The position numbers and the translations under genes were made by a program. This document shows, piece after piece, positions 33,138 to 42,165 of a stretch of 64,000 bases of DNA. This stretch comes from an uncultured Alphaproteobacteria bacterium. Lineage in GTDB: Bacteria > Pseudomonadota > Alphaproteobacteria > RF32 > CAG-239. Location: the NCBI GenBank assembly GCA_934270475.1, contig CAKQPS010000003.1, forward strand, positions 124,001-188,000, given 5' to 3'. The notes under the pieces are model-generated. The model searched no databases. It worked only from the letters and a program-made list of their open reading frames with translations, and was not told the origin of the DNA. Each line of letters begins with the position of its first letter. The first letter of the stretch is position 1.

Positions 33138-33860
33138 ATGAGTAAATCTATAGGAAAAGTTTTTGCTAACTCTTCAACTAATAAATATGGTTATGAAAAT
33201 AACTATTTGAATTATCTTGGTAATTATGATACTTCAAATTATGACAATACCTTAAAAAATATGACAGGGCAGGCGCTTAGCATGAGTCAAAATTTGGGCA
33301 GTATGCCGGAATATCAGTTTTCGGTTAACGGTTCGGACGAGGCTCGTCAGCGTGCGGAAAACGCTGTGTATCAATCGGCGGTGGATAAAATTACGCCGCA
33401 ATATCAGCAGCTGCGGACCGATTTGGAAACAAGTTTGGCAAACAAAGGAATCAGCGTTGGCAGCGAGGCTTATCAGCGGGCGATGAACGACCTGCAGCAA
33501 AAGCAAAATGAGGCGCTCAATCAAGCGGCATATCAAAGCATTGCAGCGGGACAGGGTGCATATAGCCAAAGTTTGAGCGACAATATCAACAGCGCAAATT
33601 TCAACAATAATTCGCAGCTGAATTATATTCAGCAAATTAAGGCGCTGCTGGAAGGTTCGGTTTCTGGCTATCAGAATCAGGCAAATTTGTACGGCATCAA
33701 TAAAGATGTAGAAAACCGTTTGACCTCGGCGCGCCAAAGCGGCTGGGATAATATGTTCAAAACCGCGCAGACAATAGGACAGGTTGCCGGAGCTTTTTCC
33801 GGCGGCGGTACAAGTTTAGCCGCCAAACAGGCAGCTGAAAAAGCCCAAGAACAAAAATAA
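33138..33860 (+). CDS. Putative internal virion/ejection protein, 240 aa
   Basis: Rich in Q, N, S and A with long amphipathic helices (YQQLRTDLETSLANKG, AYQRAMNDLQQKQNEALNQA), a repeated YQS/AYQ pattern, and a Gly-rich segment near the end (AGAFSGGGTSLAA). No signal peptide. Such composition and place after tail hub genes match ejection proteins that leave the head with DNA. The assignment is by analogy. Confidence 0.55.
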   Translation: MSKSIGKVFANSSTNKYGYENNYLNYLGNYDTSNYDNTLKNMTGQALSMSQNLGSMPEYQFSVNGSDEARQRAENAVYQSAVDKITPQYQQLRTDLETSLANKGISVGSEAYQRAMNDLQQKQNEALNQAAYQSIAAGQGAYSQSLSDNINSANFNNNSQLNYIQQIKALLEGSVSGYQNQANLYGINKDVENRLTSARQSGWDNMFKTAQTIGQVAGAFSGGGTSLAAKQAAEKAQEQK

Positions 33861-33896
33861 AATGTAATGTAACTTAAAAAATCTAGGAGAATTAAA

Positions 33897-34355
33897 ATGT
33901 CATTATATGATATAGATGAAAAAACACAAATTGATGAATATGGCGTTTGTCATAAAGATTTTTCTTTGCGTGATGAACTTGAGTACAATGCAATGAGACA
34001 AAATGAAAAGGAGCAGCAATCTCAAATCCAAAATGTTAAAACTCAACAATCTCATAATGTTAATAATGTGGACGATTTTATGAATAAATTAAGCAGTTTA
34101 TATCAAGAATATTTTGGTGAAAGAAATTATCAAAATAGATACAGAAAAGGCTGTACACCAGAAAATATATTGTACAATACTATTTCTAATTATAAGATTT
34201 CACCAAACCCTAAACTTAATCCAATTGCTAGTTATGTTATATCAAAAGTTCCAACAGTTGATAAGCTGGTTAAAAGTTATGTTAAGGGAGAACAAATAGG
34301 TAACGGTGCGGCAAATGTGTTTAATGCTATGAATGAAGCAGGTTGTTTTAAATAA
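33897..34355 (+). CDS. Phage accessory protein with FSLRDELEYN module, 152 aa
   Basis: ATG follows TCTAGGAGAATTAAA. Residues 1-34 form a module nearly identical in layout to the first 34 residues of the split gene at 26878: MS.Y.I.EKT.IDE.G..H..FSLRDELEYN.MR. The middle is Q/N-rich; the C-terminus (NPKLNPIASYVISKVPTVDK) is of unknown fold. AT-rich and without clear relatives among structural proteins, it looks like a moron (an accessory gene). The shared N-terminus could be a targeting or packaging tag joined to different C-terminal parts. Confidence 0.6.
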   Translation: MSLYDIDEKTQIDEYGVCHKDFSLRDELEYNAMRQNEKEQQSQIQNVKTQQSHNVNNVDDFMNKLSSLYQEYFGERNYQNRYRKGCTPENILYNTISNYKISPNPKLNPIASYVISKVPTVDKLVKSYVKGEQIGNGAANVFNAMNEAGCFK

Positions 34356-34446
34356 AATCATTATTCATAGTTATTTTGCTTGCATTTGTAATTATTTTGT
34401 TTTACTACTTAAATATGCTTAATTAACCATATCGGGAGAATGATAA

Positions 34447-34884
34447 ATGAAAATAAAAGATAAAGGGCTGGGCGTGCTTGCCGGATTGTATTTTACATCA
34501 GATTATCTGCTTACAGAGCTGGGACGTTGGATTGAATCTTTAGCGGCTCCTATTGAAACAATAACAGACGTTATGTTTTGGGTTTTTGTCGTTCTCCTGA
34601 TTGCCGGTTTAATCCAAAAAGAGAGATTTAGCTTTTTACAGAGTTTTATCACAAAATTCCCAAAGTTTTCTGTATATATGCACTACATTGGCTGTATTTC
34701 TTTGCTTGTGTATATCGTAAGCGCGGTAATTGTGCCGCTTATACTGTCGGAAAGTGTTGGTTCGCTGTTAAAAGAATGTTTAGCTTGGGTATTGATTGTT
34801 TTGGGCTACGGCGGGGAAATTCTTGCTTTGGTTATTGCAACGTATAAAGTATTTTTCCAGCCGAAAACTTCAGAAAATCAATAA
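34447..34884 (+). CDS. Four-helix membrane protein, 145 aa
   Basis: Hydrophobic helices at about residues 5-25, 38-58, 77-99 and 107-130, joined by short loops; the N-terminus is positively charged. ATG follows ATCGGGAGAATGATAA. It is the last gene of the block before a terminator and tRNA-Ala. It may be superinfection exclusion or lysis related; no family recognised. Confidence 0.55.
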   Translation: MKIKDKGLGVLAGLYFTSDYLLTELGRWIESLAAPIETITDVMFWVFVVLLIAGLIQKERFSFLQSFITKFPKFSVYMHYIGCISLLVYIVSAVIVPLILSESVGSLLKECLAWVLIVLGYGGEILALVIATYKVFFQPKTSENQ

Positions 34885-34899
34885 AAAAACTGAATTAAG

Positions 34900-34931
34900 A
34901 AAAAACCGGAAGTTCATACTTCCGGTTTTTT
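34900..34931. terminator. Terminator of the prophage block (reads both ways)
   Basis: AAAAACCGGAAGT / ACTTCCGGTTTTTT with a 4-base loop. On the minus strand it can end the tRNA-Ala transcript. Confidence 0.85.
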
Positions 34932-34936
34932 CTTAT

Positions 34937-35012
<76 letters not shown>

Positions 35013-35110
35013 AATAAAAAGAGAATATCAACATAACGCACATTCAATAACATATAGTTTAAGCTTTGTCAAATTTATTTTTCAGTTTTTTAATATGGGG
35101 GTAAATTTAT

Positions 35111-35773
35111 TTATATCAATGTAAAGTTGTTATGTGCGGTCAAAGTTTCATCAGTCAAAATATCAAGATGCTGTCGGTTATTTTTTATATAATTTATATA
35201 GTTATAGAGGGTTTTGCGGTTACAGTTTAGCAGTTCGGCAATTCTGGAAATCGGGACGTCTTCATTAAGCAGTTCGACTATTTGCCGGAGATGTTTGTCC
35301 AAGTGTTTCTTTTGATTCCTGCTGCCGTTGGGACGCCCCAGCGGACGACCTTCATTGCGTACGCGGCTCAAAGCCTCTTTGGTGCGCTGAGAAATTAAAT
35401 TGCGCTCAATCTCGGCAGAAAGCCCAAACGCAAAAGCCAAAACTTTGCTTTGAATATCGGCGCCCAAGCGATAATTGTCTTTAATTGTCCATACTTGCGT
35501 TTCTTTGTTTAAGCAATCGTGTAAAATACTCATAACCTGCAGCAGATTGCGCCCTAATCTTGAAAGCTCGGTAGCAATCATGATGTCGCCTTTTTTCAAA
35601 TTTTGTAGCAAACCCCAAAGCTTTCGTTTTTCCAAACATTGAGTGGCGTTGATTGTTTCCATAATCCAATGGTCTATTTTCATTTTATGGCGTTTACAGA
35701 ATTGCTCAATTTCAAATTTTTGGTTTTTAGTGTTTTGTTTGTCCGTGCTGACGCGGATATATCCGTATATCAT
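35111..35773 (-). CDS. Small serine recombinase (resolvase/invertase), 220 aa
   Basis: Start ATG 35773 is set by AAGGAGATAAA; the frame extends 6 codons upstream without a better start. N-terminal catalytic domain: YGYIRVSTDKQNTKNQ with the nucleophile serine (about S9), MIATELSRLGRN with the conserved arginines, and the long helix AFAFGLSAEIERNLISQRTK. A C-terminal HTH follows (ISRIAELLNCNRKTLYNYIN). This length is that of Pin/Hin invertases and Tn3-type resolvases, not of large phage integrases. It could act for the neighbouring phage element or be a remnant of another. No invertible segment was found near it. Confidence 0.92.
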   Translation of the reverse strand: MIYGYIRVSTDKQNTKNQKFEIEQFCKRHKMKIDHWIMETINATQCLEKRKLWGLLQNLKKGDIMIATELSRLGRNLLQVMSILHDCLNKETQVWTIKDNYRLGADIQSKVLAFAFGLSAEIERNLISQRTKEALSRVRNEGRPLGRPNGSRNQKKHLDKHLRQIVELLNEDVPISRIAELLNCNRKTLYNYINYIKNNRQHLDILTDETLTAHNNFTLI

Positions 35774-35808
35774 TTTATCTCCTTTAAACAATGTTGTGTG
35801 TAAAGGGG

Positions 35809-35825
35809 TATCATTTTAAATGATA
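35809..35825. repeat. Palindrome upstream of the serine recombinase
   Basis: TATCATTT-T-AAATGATA, perfect, 36 bases upstream of the start codon. Candidate operator or half of a recombination (res) site. Confidence 0.45.
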
Positions 35826-35883
35826 TGCAAAAAAGTTGCCAGCCGGAGATTGTAGGCGTATCAGAAAAATCAGAATTTAAAAT

Positions 35884-35914
35884 AAAAAAAAGACTGTTTT
35901 GCAACAGCCCTTTT
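35884..35914 (-). terminator. Terminator of the tRNA-Cys/tRNA-Asn pair
   Basis: On the minus strand GGCTGTT, GCAA loop region, AACAGTC, followed by eight T. Confidence 0.75.
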
Positions 35915-35916
35915 AG

Positions 35917-35991
35917 TGGCTCCGACTATCTGATTCGAACAGATGACCGATCGGTTAACAGCCGATTGCTCTACCGCTGAGCTAAGTCGGA
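35917..35991 (-). tRNA. tRNA-Asn (anticodon GTT)
   Basis: 75 bases with encoded CCA. Acceptor TCCGACT / AGTCGGA, discriminator G, anticodon stem ATCGG/CCGAT with loop CTGTTAA, T-arm ATCTGTTCGAATCAGAT. Second in a tandem with tRNA-Cys (7-base gap). Confidence 0.97.
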
Positions 35992-35998
35992 ATAATTT

Positions 35999-36073
35999 TG
36001 GAGGTCGGTACCGGAATTGAACCGATATAAAAGGATTTGCAGTCCTCTGCATGAGCCATTCTGCCAACCGACC
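35999..36073 (-). tRNA. tRNA-Cys (anticodon GCA)
   Basis: 75 bases with encoded CCA. Acceptor GGTCGGT / ACCGACC, discriminator T (U73, the cysteine identity base), anticodon loop CTGCAAA on a GAGGA/TCCTT stem, T-loop TTCAATT. Confidence 0.96.
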
Positions 36074-36251
36074 GGTTCGTACCTAAGTACCAAACTCATT
36101 TAACAAAGATCATATATACCGATTTTTTTTCAAACGTCAACACTTTTTTTTACTTTTTTTCATTTTTTTTATATCGGTGGAAAAAATACGTTTTTTTGTA
36201 GAGCATTTTTTCTGTTATATTATATATTTGTGCCAACAATAGGAGAAAACA

Positions 36252-36680
36252 ATGAAAATAGCTATCGCGTCCGATCACGGCGGATTTGAATTGAAAGAAC
36301 AGCTGAAACAGCATTATGCTGATTTAAAAATGAATGATTTAGGCACTTATTCGGCAGAATCGGTAGACTATCCCGATATTGCTGATAAAATGGCGCAGGA
36401 AATCCTTGATAAAAAAGCTGATTTGGGCATTTTAATCTGCGGTACCGGAATTGGTATTTCAATTGCCGCTAACCGCCATAAAGGGATTCGCGCCGCTTTG
36501 CTCTATAGCGTCGAAGTAGCTAAATTGGCAAAACAGCATAACAACGCCAATGTAATTGTTTTTGGCGGGCGCACCATGAAATTTGCCGATGTAACAGCGG
36601 AAATTGACGCCTTTTTAGCGGCAGAATATGAAGGGGGACGCCATCAGCGCCGTTTAGATAAATTAGATAAGGGGGAATAA
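36252..36680 (+). CDS. rpiB: Ribose-5-phosphate isomerase B
   Basis: Interconverts ribose 5-phosphate and ribulose 5-phosphate in the pentose phosphate pathway. 142 residues, standard. Signature parts: [16 protein letters not shown] (residues 3-18), DYPDIA, and the active-site loop [20 protein letters not shown] with the catalytic cysteine near residue 66. ATG follows ATAGGAGAAAACA. One base separates its stop from glyA, an order common in Alphaproteobacteria. Confidence 0.96.
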   Translation: MKIAIASDHGGFELKEQLKQHYADLKMNDLGTYSAESVDYPDIADKMAQEILDKKADLGILICGTGIGISIAANRHKGIRAALLYSVEVAKLAKQHNNANVIVFGGRTMKFADVTAEIDAFLAAEYEGGRHQRRLDKLDKGE

Positions 36681-36681
36681 T

Positions 36682-37938
36682 ATGGATTTTGAGCAGAGTT
36701 TACAGACAGAAGACCGCGATGTTTATGATATTATTCAAAAAGAACTTAAACGCCAGCGCGAACAAGTAGAGCTGATTGCCAGCGAAAACATAGTTTCACG
36801 CGCGGTTATGGAGGCGCAGGGTTCCGTCTTGACCAATAAATATGCCGAAGGCTATCCTGCCCATCGCTATTATTGCGGCTGTGAATTTATTGATAAAGTG
36901 GAATCTTTAGCGCAGGAACGGGCTAAAAAAATATTCAAAGCTCAATATGTTAATGTGCAGCCTCATTCCGGCTCGCAAGCCAATATGGCGGTTTATTTTG
37001 CCTTGCTTACCCCTGGCGATACAATTATGGGTATGAGCTTGGACGCTGGCGGACACCTGACTCACGGTGCCAAAGTTTCAATGTCCGGTAAATTGTTTAA
37101 GGCTGTGCAATACGGCGTGCGTAAAGACACCGGCTTAATTGATTATGATGAAACAGAATGCTTGGCTTTGGACTGCAAGCCGAAATTGATTGTTGCCGGC
37201 GGTTCGGCTTATCCGCGACAGATAAATTTTGCCCGTTTCCGTGAAATTGCCGACCGTGTAGGTGCTTATTTAATGGTTGATATGGCGCATTTTGCTGGTT
37301 TGGTTGCCGGCGGACAACACCCGAACCCGCTGGATTTTGCCGATGTTGTCACCACAACAACTCACAAAACACTGCGCGGACCTCGCGGCGGTATGATTTT
37401 AACAAACAACGCCGATATTTATAAAAAGGTTAATTCGGCAGTGTTCCCAGGGTCTCAGGGCGGACCGCTGGAGCATGTGATTGCCGGTAAAGCTGTTTGC
37501 TTTGGCGAGGCTTTGACGCCGCAGTTTCAAGAATATGCTAAGCAGGTTATCGTCAACGCCAAAGTTTTGGGCAACACTTTGATAAAACGCGGCTTAGATT
37601 TGGTATCGGGCGGAACTGACACTCATTTGGTGCTGGTAGATTTGCGCCCAAAGAAACTGACTGGCGATGTGGTTACGACCGCTTTGGAAAAATCGCATAT
37701 AACCTGCAATAAAAATGCCATACCATTTGACCCGCAGCCTCCTAAGGTTACTTCCGGCGTGCGCTTGGGAACTCCGGCAGGCACTACCCGTGGTTTCAAA
37801 GAGGCTGAATTTGAGCTCATCGGCAACTGCATCGGCGATGTGGTTGACGCTTTGGCTCAAGGAAACGCCGATGCGGTGATTGAGCAAACTAAAAATAAAA
37901 TTATTAAACTTTGTAACAACTTTCCAATTTATGAGTAA
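36682..37938 (+). CDS. glyA: Serine hydroxymethyltransferase
   Basis: PLP enzyme that turns serine and tetrahydrofolate into glycine and methylene-tetrahydrofolate, the one-carbon donor that ThyA uses. 418 residues. Seen: [48 protein letters not shown], the PLP lysine in [18 protein letters not shown] (about K226), and [16 protein letters not shown]. Starts one base after rpiB with GGGGGAATAAT as binding site. Confidence 0.98.
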   Translation: MDFEQSLQTEDRDVYDIIQKELKRQREQVELIASENIVSRAVMEAQGSVLTNKYAEGYPAHRYYCGCEFIDKVESLAQERAKKIFKAQYVNVQPHSGSQANMAVYFALLTPGDTIMGMSLDAGGHLTHGAKVSMSGKLFKAVQYGVRKDTGLIDYDETECLALDCKPKLIVAGGSAYPRQINFARFREIADRVGAYLMVDMAHFAGLVAGGQHPNPLDFADVVTTTTHKTLRGPRGGMILTNNADIYKKVNSAVFPGSQGGPLEHVIAGKAVCFGEALTPQFQEYAKQVIVNAKVLGNTLIKRGLDLVSGGTDTHLVLVDLRPKKLTGDVVTTALEKSHITCNKNAIPFDPQPPKVTSGVRLGTPAGTTRGFKEAEFELIGNCIGDVVDALAQGNADAVIEQTKNKIIKLCNNFPIYE

Positions 37939-37950
37939 AGGATTGAAAAT

Positions 37951-38370
37951 ATGATTAAAAGCTTTTTTAATGAATTTAAAAAATTTGCAATGCGCGGCAA
38001 TGTTATGGATATGGCTGTCGGTATCATCATTGGTGCTGCGTTTGGTAAAATTGTCGATTCTATGGTAAAAGATATTATGATGCCGCCAATAGGTCTGCTT
38101 TTGGGTAAAGTTGATTTTTCTGATTTGAAATGGAAAATCGCCGATGATGTTTCAATCAACTATGGTGTTTTCTTAAACAACGTTATCAGCTTTATCATTG
38201 TGGCTTTTGCTGTATTTGTTTTAATCAAAGCCGTAAATAAACTGCAAGAAAAAATGATAAAAGAGGAAGAGGCTGCTCCAACCACCAAAAAGTGTCCGTA
38301 TTGCTGTGAGGAAATTCCTTTGGCTGCAGTAAAATGCCCGCATTGCACCTCGGATTTACCAAAAAAATAA
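37951..38370 (+). CDS. mscL: Large-conductance mechanosensitive channel with zinc ribbon
   Basis: Tension-gated emergency valve of the inner membrane. TM1 is in [20 protein letters not shown] (residues 11-35, the conserved gate) and TM2 about 70-92 ([20 protein letters not shown]). Unlike E. coli MscL the C-terminal bundle helix runs into a zinc ribbon with two CxxC pairs, [20 protein letters not shown] (about 110-130). MscL proteins with such tails exist in some other bacteria. Third gene of the rpiB-glyA group; terminator follows. Confidence 0.95.
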   Translation: MIKSFFNEFKKFAMRGNVMDMAVGIIIGAAFGKIVDSMVKDIMMPPIGLLLGKVDFSDLKWKIADDVSINYGVFLNNVISFIIVAFAVFVLIKAVNKLQEKMIKEEEAAPTTKKCPYCCEEIPLAAVKCPHCTSDLPKK

Positions 38371-38392
38371 TAATCTGAAAAGCAATAATTTT

Positions 38393-38421
38393 AAACGCTG
38401 GTCTAAAAAGCCGGCGTTTTT
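38393..38421 (+). terminator. Terminator of mscL
   Basis: AAACGCTGG / CCGGCGTTT with a 9-base loop, then T-run. Confidence 0.75.
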
Positions 38422-38492
38422 ATTATCTTTTTTAGTGATTTTTTAGCAAAAATCCGCTAATATCGCTATTGATATTTGAAAGGTGCTTTAAA

Positions 38493-39830
38493 ATGAATAA
38501 AATCAGAATTATTGTTTCAGCAATGCTTTGTAGTGTGATGCTGCTTGCGGGCAGTATGGCTTGCGCTGCGCCAAAAGCTAAAAACACTCCGCCTAAGGAA
38601 TGGACGGTGTGGCTGGAAAGTTTAAAGCGCGAGATGATTTCTAAAGGCATTTCTCAAAAAACTATTGATGAGGCTTATAAAGGCAAAAACTATTATCACC
38701 CGCTGCCGGAAGTGGTGCGGCTTGATAAAAAACAGACCGAGCTGGTGCTGACAACCTGCGCTTATATAAATCGTTTGGTTACCGAAAAAAGAGTTAAAGA
38801 TGCTAGAGAGCATAATTCTAAATTAACTAAAAAATATAAAAAAATAGAAAAAGAATATGGAGTTCCTATGCCGTATTTAACGGCGTTTTGGGCGGTGGAA
38901 ACCAATTTTGGGCAAAATAAAGGCACCTATCACCTGATAGACAGCCTGACTAATTTAAGCTATAAAAACCGCCGTTCCAAGTTTTTTAAAAACGAACTGT
39001 ATCAAGTTTTGAAAATTATGGATAAAACCAAGCTCAGTGAAGATAAAATGCTGGGTTCTTGGGCGGGTGCCATGGGGCATTTTCAGTTTATGCCGTCCAC
39101 TTACAACAGCTATGCCGTGGACTTTGACGGCGACGGCGTGCCGGATATTTGGAATTCGTTTGATGATGCTATTGCTTCTGCCGCCAACTATTTGGGCTCT
39201 TTGGGCTGGAAAAAAGACGAGCCGTGGGGCATGCGTGTTTCTTTGCCGTGGAACTTTGATTTTAGTCAGGTCGGTCGCCAAACCACCAAAAAAGTCGGAG
39301 AATGGAAAAAAATCGGCGTCAAAACCTATTACGGCTATAATCTGCCATTTGACTCCGAGCTTAAAGGTTCGGTAATACTGCCTGACGGGCGCAAAGGTCC
39401 GGCGTATCTCGTGTTTGGCAACTTTAAGCGCGTGATGATATGGAATCGCTCCGATAACTATGCTTTGGCGATTGTCAGTCTTGCCGATTATATTAAAAGC
39501 CCAAAGAAAAAATGGACTCCGGTTCATGCCGCCGAGCAATATGTAATGAACAGCGATGAAATTAAAATCATTCAGCGGTTTTATAACAAGTTTGTACGCA
39601 ACAAAATTAAAGAAGACGGCAAACTTGGCAGCGATACGCGTAAAGCCGTAAAATTTTTGCAGCACAAAGCCAAACTGCCGGAAGACGGCTATCCTGACTA
39701 TCAATTGCTGACCAAAATTAAAAATTATAATCCGAAAATTGGGTTTGGTGTGCCGGTTCCGGTGGATAAAAAACCGTCGCTGCACAAAAAAGCTCAAGCC
39801 GTTCCGGCAAAAAAGGCTAAGCATAAATGA
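38493..39830 (+). CDS. Lytic murein transglycosylase (MltB/SLT_2 type), 445 aa
   Basis: Cuts peptidoglycan glycan strands in the periplasm. ATG 38493 follows GAAAGGTGCTTTAAA; the open frame begins earlier without a site. Signal peptide: IIVSAMLCSVMLLAGSMACA. The SLT_2 domain spans about 45-340 with the catalytic glutamate in TAFWAVETNFGQNKG and LGSWAGAMGHFQFMPST. A peptidoglycan-binding domain (about 355-420, KLGSDTRKAVKFLQHKAKLP) follows, then a basic tail (KKAQAVPAKKAKHK). First of the cell-wall genes. Confidence 0.93.
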   Translation: MNKIRIIVSAMLCSVMLLAGSMACAAPKAKNTPPKEWTVWLESLKREMISKGISQKTIDEAYKGKNYYHPLPEVVRLDKKQTELVLTTCAYINRLVTEKRVKDAREHNSKLTKKYKKIEKEYGVPMPYLTAFWAVETNFGQNKGTYHLIDSLTNLSYKNRRSKFFKNELYQVLKIMDKTKLSEDKMLGSWAGAMGHFQFMPSTYNSYAVDFDGDGVPDIWNSFDDAIASAANYLGSLGWKKDEPWGMRVSLPWNFDFSQVGRQTTKKVGEWKKIGVKTYYGYNLPFDSELKGSVILPDGRKGPAYLVFGNFKRVMIWNRSDNYALAIVSLADYIKSPKKKWTPVHAAEQYVMNSDEIKIIQRFYNKFVRNKIKEDGKLGSDTRKAVKFLQHKAKLPEDGYPDYQLLTKIKNYNPKIGFGVPVPVDKKPSLHKKAQAVPAKKAKHK

Positions 39831-39890
39831 ATAATAATGCTTGCCGATATCAAAAAATCAGAGTAGGGTGGTTTAACTTAAAATTTTAAG

Positions 39891-41009
39891 ATGAATAACA
39901 GAATGAACAGTATTAAACTATTTTTTGCTTTGCTGATTTGCGCCGGCGCGCTTAGCTCTTGTTCAAGCGGAACTCCTGAATTGTCCGGTTTATCTCCGCA
40001 GGCGCAGGCGGAAATAATCAAAAATTACGGCGGAATATATAAGGTTGGAAATCCGTATAAAATTGCCGGAAAATGGTATTATCCGAAAGAAGACTACAGC
40101 TATTCGGAAGTTGGTACGGCGTCATGGTACGGCGAAGATTTTAACGGCAAGCCGACCGCCAACGGCGAACGCTATAATATGAACACTTTAACTGCGGCGC
40201 ACCGCACCTTGCCGCTGCCTAGTATTGTGCGCGTAACCAATTTGCAAAACGGGCGCTCCATAATTTTGCGCGTAAATGACCGCGGACCATATGTAAAAGA
40301 CCGTATTATAGACCTTTCCAAGCGCGGAGCGCAGCTTTTGGGATATATGGGACAGGGCACCACCCGAGTAAAAGTTGAAGTTATGCCTAAAGAAAGCAAG
40401 GCGTTGAAAGAAGCGTTGCTGAATTTGTCTTCGGCAAAAGGCAAAGCTTTGGCAGCCAGCTCAACTCCGGCGCCGTCTTTGTATGAATCCTCTGCCGAAC
40501 GCATAGAAATTTCCGAGCATGTTGCCGAACAGGCTGATGTTTATGCCAGCGCCGGCGGCAAAACTTACAGCACCGGTACCTACACGCCGACCGGAACAAC
40601 AGATGAACCAGCGGTTTACGGAAGTGCGGCTTCTGCCGGCGGAGAACGTAAAACTGGTGCGCTGGGCACTGCCGGAACAGTCAAATCTGCTGATAACAGC
40701 GGTATATACGGCGTTGCCGCCAAAAATCCGGAAAAAGGCGATACGCGTGCTGTCAGCGGACGCGGCTATCAATATTTGTCGGGATATTATTACATTCACG
40801 CCGGAGCATTCACGCAATATGACAAGGCGCATGTTTTAATGGTTCGGCTAAAAGAATACGGCAGCAGCCATATTGTTAAAATTGATGTCAGCGGAACGAC
40901 TTACTATCGGGTGTCGGTTGGTCCGTACAGCCGTGTGGAAGAGGCTAAAGTGGCACAGGCTAAGTTAAAGTATTATGGTGTGAGCGACACCAGAATTGAA
41001 AAGAAATAG
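39891..41009 (+). CDS. rlpA: Septal ring lytic transglycosylase RlpA-like lipoprotein, 372 aa
   Basis: Lipoprotein signal with lipobox LSSC (acylated C24). The double-psi beta-barrel (about 75-165) has VGTASWYGEDFNGKPTANGE, LTAAHRTLPLPSIVRVTN and the catalytic-type VNDRGPYVKDRIIDLSKRGA. A low-complexity linker of about 130 residues (Ala/Gly/Thr-rich) leads to a SPOR domain (about 295-372) that binds septal, peptide-free glycans. The ribosome site before ATG 39891 is weak; ATG 39903 (MNSIK) is an alternative. Followed after 10 bases by the carboxypeptidase gene. Confidence 0.93.
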   Translation: MNNRMNSIKLFFALLICAGALSSCSSGTPELSGLSPQAQAEIIKNYGGIYKVGNPYKIAGKWYYPKEDYSYSEVGTASWYGEDFNGKPTANGERYNMNTLTAAHRTLPLPSIVRVTNLQNGRSIILRVNDRGPYVKDRIIDLSKRGAQLLGYMGQGTTRVKVEVMPKESKALKEALLNLSSAKGKALAASSTPAPSLYESSAERIEISEHVAEQADVYASAGGKTYSTGTYTPTGTTDEPAVYGSAASAGGERKTGALGTAGTVKSADNSGIYGVAAKNPEKGDTRAVSGRGYQYLSGYYYIHAGAFTQYDKAHVLMVRLKEYGSSHIVKIDVSGTTYYRVSVGPYSRVEEAKVAQAKLKYYGVSDTRIEKK

Positions 41010-41019
41010 GAGATAAAAG

Positions 41020-42165
41020 ATGAAGTTTAATAAAATTGGATTGACTGTTTTGTTATGCAGCACGGTTTACGGCTTTAACGCAATGTCTTTTGAAACTGCC
41101 GCGCGCAACGCAATTTTGATGGACTATGACACCGGCGAATATCTGTTTACTAAAAATATGGACGAGAGCGTGCCTCCGGCATCTATGAGCAAGCTGATGA
41201 CCGTGTATATTTTAATGAGCAAAATCAAAGACGGGACAATTAAACTTGACGATACTTTTTCGGTTAGCGAAAACGCTTGGCGCAAAGGCGGAGCTGCAAC
41301 CGGCGGTTCTACCATGTTCCTTTCTATCGGCGACAATGTCAGTGTCGAAAATTTGATTAAAGGCATTGTAATTCAGTCCGGCAACGACGCCTGCATTGTG
41401 GTAGCCGAAAATGTTGCCGGTTCGGAAGATGATTTTGTGATTTTGATGAATAAAACCGCTAAAAAGCTGGGCTTGAAAAACAGCCATTTTGAAAACGCTA
41501 CCGGTTTGCCGCATCCGGACCACAGAATGTCTATGGAAGATTTAGCAATTCTTTCCCGCCATATTATCAGCGAATTTCCGGAACTTTATCATTATTTCAG
41601 CCAAAAAGAATTTGTTTATAACAACATTAAGCAGGGCAACCGCAATCCGCTGTTATATACCATGAAAGGCGCCGACGGTCTGAAAACCGGACATACCGAA
41701 GAAGCCGGATTCTGTTTGGCTGCGTCAGCAACAAAAGGCGATCGCCGCTTGATTGAGGTTATGAGCGGAATGAGCAGCAACCGTGAGCGTTCGGAAGAAG
41801 CAGAGCGCCTGATGAGCTGGGGCTTTAGAGAGTTTAACAATTTCAAAATCTTTAACAAGGGACAAAATATTGCCGCGGCTAAAGTTTGGTACGGCAAGGA
41901 CAAAACCGTTAATTTGACGGTTGCGGACGATGTGTTGAAAACCGTTCACCGCAGCCAGCAGGAAAATGTTGAAGTTACGGCAGAATTCGACGAGCCGGTG
42001 AAAGCTCCGATTAAAGCCGGTCAAAAAATCGGTGACATCAAAATAGAAATAGAAGGTCAGCCAATGCTGAATGTTCCCTTGGTGGCAGCTGACGATGTGG
42101 CAGAAACCGGAATGCTTGGCAAACTGTGGGCAAATATAAAATATTTTGTATTCGGAGTTAAATAA
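41020..42165 (+). CDS. dacC: D-alanyl-D-alanine carboxypeptidase (PBP5/6 type), 381 aa
   Basis: Trims pentapeptide side chains of peptidoglycan. Signal peptide LTVLLCSTVYGFNAMS. Active-site triad: PASMSKLMTVYIL (S-x-x-K, about 55-58), IQSGNDACIVVAEN (S-G-N, about 115) and ADGLKTGHTEEAGFCLA (K-T-G, about 226). A C-terminal PBP5_C beta domain (about 275-365) is followed by an amphipathic segment (LGKLWANIKYFVFGVK) that would anchor it to the inner membrane. Overlaps tmk by one base (TAATG). Confidence 0.95.
   Translation: MKFNKIGLTVLLCSTVYGFNAMSFETAARNAILMDYDTGEYLFTKNMDESVPPASMSKLMTVYILMSKIKDGTIKLDDTFSVSENAWRKGGAATGGSTMFLSIGDNVSVENLIKGIVIQSGNDACIVVAENVAGSEDDFVILMNKTAKKLGLKNSHFENATGLPHPDHRMSMEDLAILSRHIISEFPELYHYFSQKEFVYNNIKQGNRNPLLYTMKGADGLKTGHTEEAGFCLAASATKGDRRLIEVMSGMSSNRERSEEAERLMSWGFREFNNFKIFNKGQNIAAAKVWYGKDKTVNLTVADDVLKTVHRSQQENVEVTAEFDEPVKAPIKAGQKIGDIKIEIEGQPMLNVPLVAADDVAETGMLGKLWANIKYFVFGVK

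Larger units (their letters stand above)
18409..34884. mobile_element. Compact podovirus-like prophage or phage-derived element
   Basis: Block of about 16.5 kb between priA and tRNA-Ala. Two small genes on the minus strand include the repressor; all others, 19219 to 34884, run on the plus strand with short gaps or overlaps. Present: repressor, late regulator-like protein, GroES-like protein, portal, tail-collar and fibre proteins, holin, endolysin, terminase, scaffold, capsid, adaptor, stabilisation protein, GNAT protein, putative ejection protein. No tape measure, tail tube or sheath, hence podovirus-like. Not seen: integrase, replication genes, excisionase or an att repeat. A serine recombinase lies 230 bases beyond the right end. 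Defective prophage, satellite and gene-transfer-agent-like element are all open. Confidence 0.8.

Noticed and set aside
36074..36251. Small RNA upstream of rpiB
   Set aside because: Only T-rich runs and a likely promoter are visible; no stable structure.
38955..39824. Minus-strand 289-codon frame
   Set aside because: Antisense shadow of the lytic transglycosylase gene.
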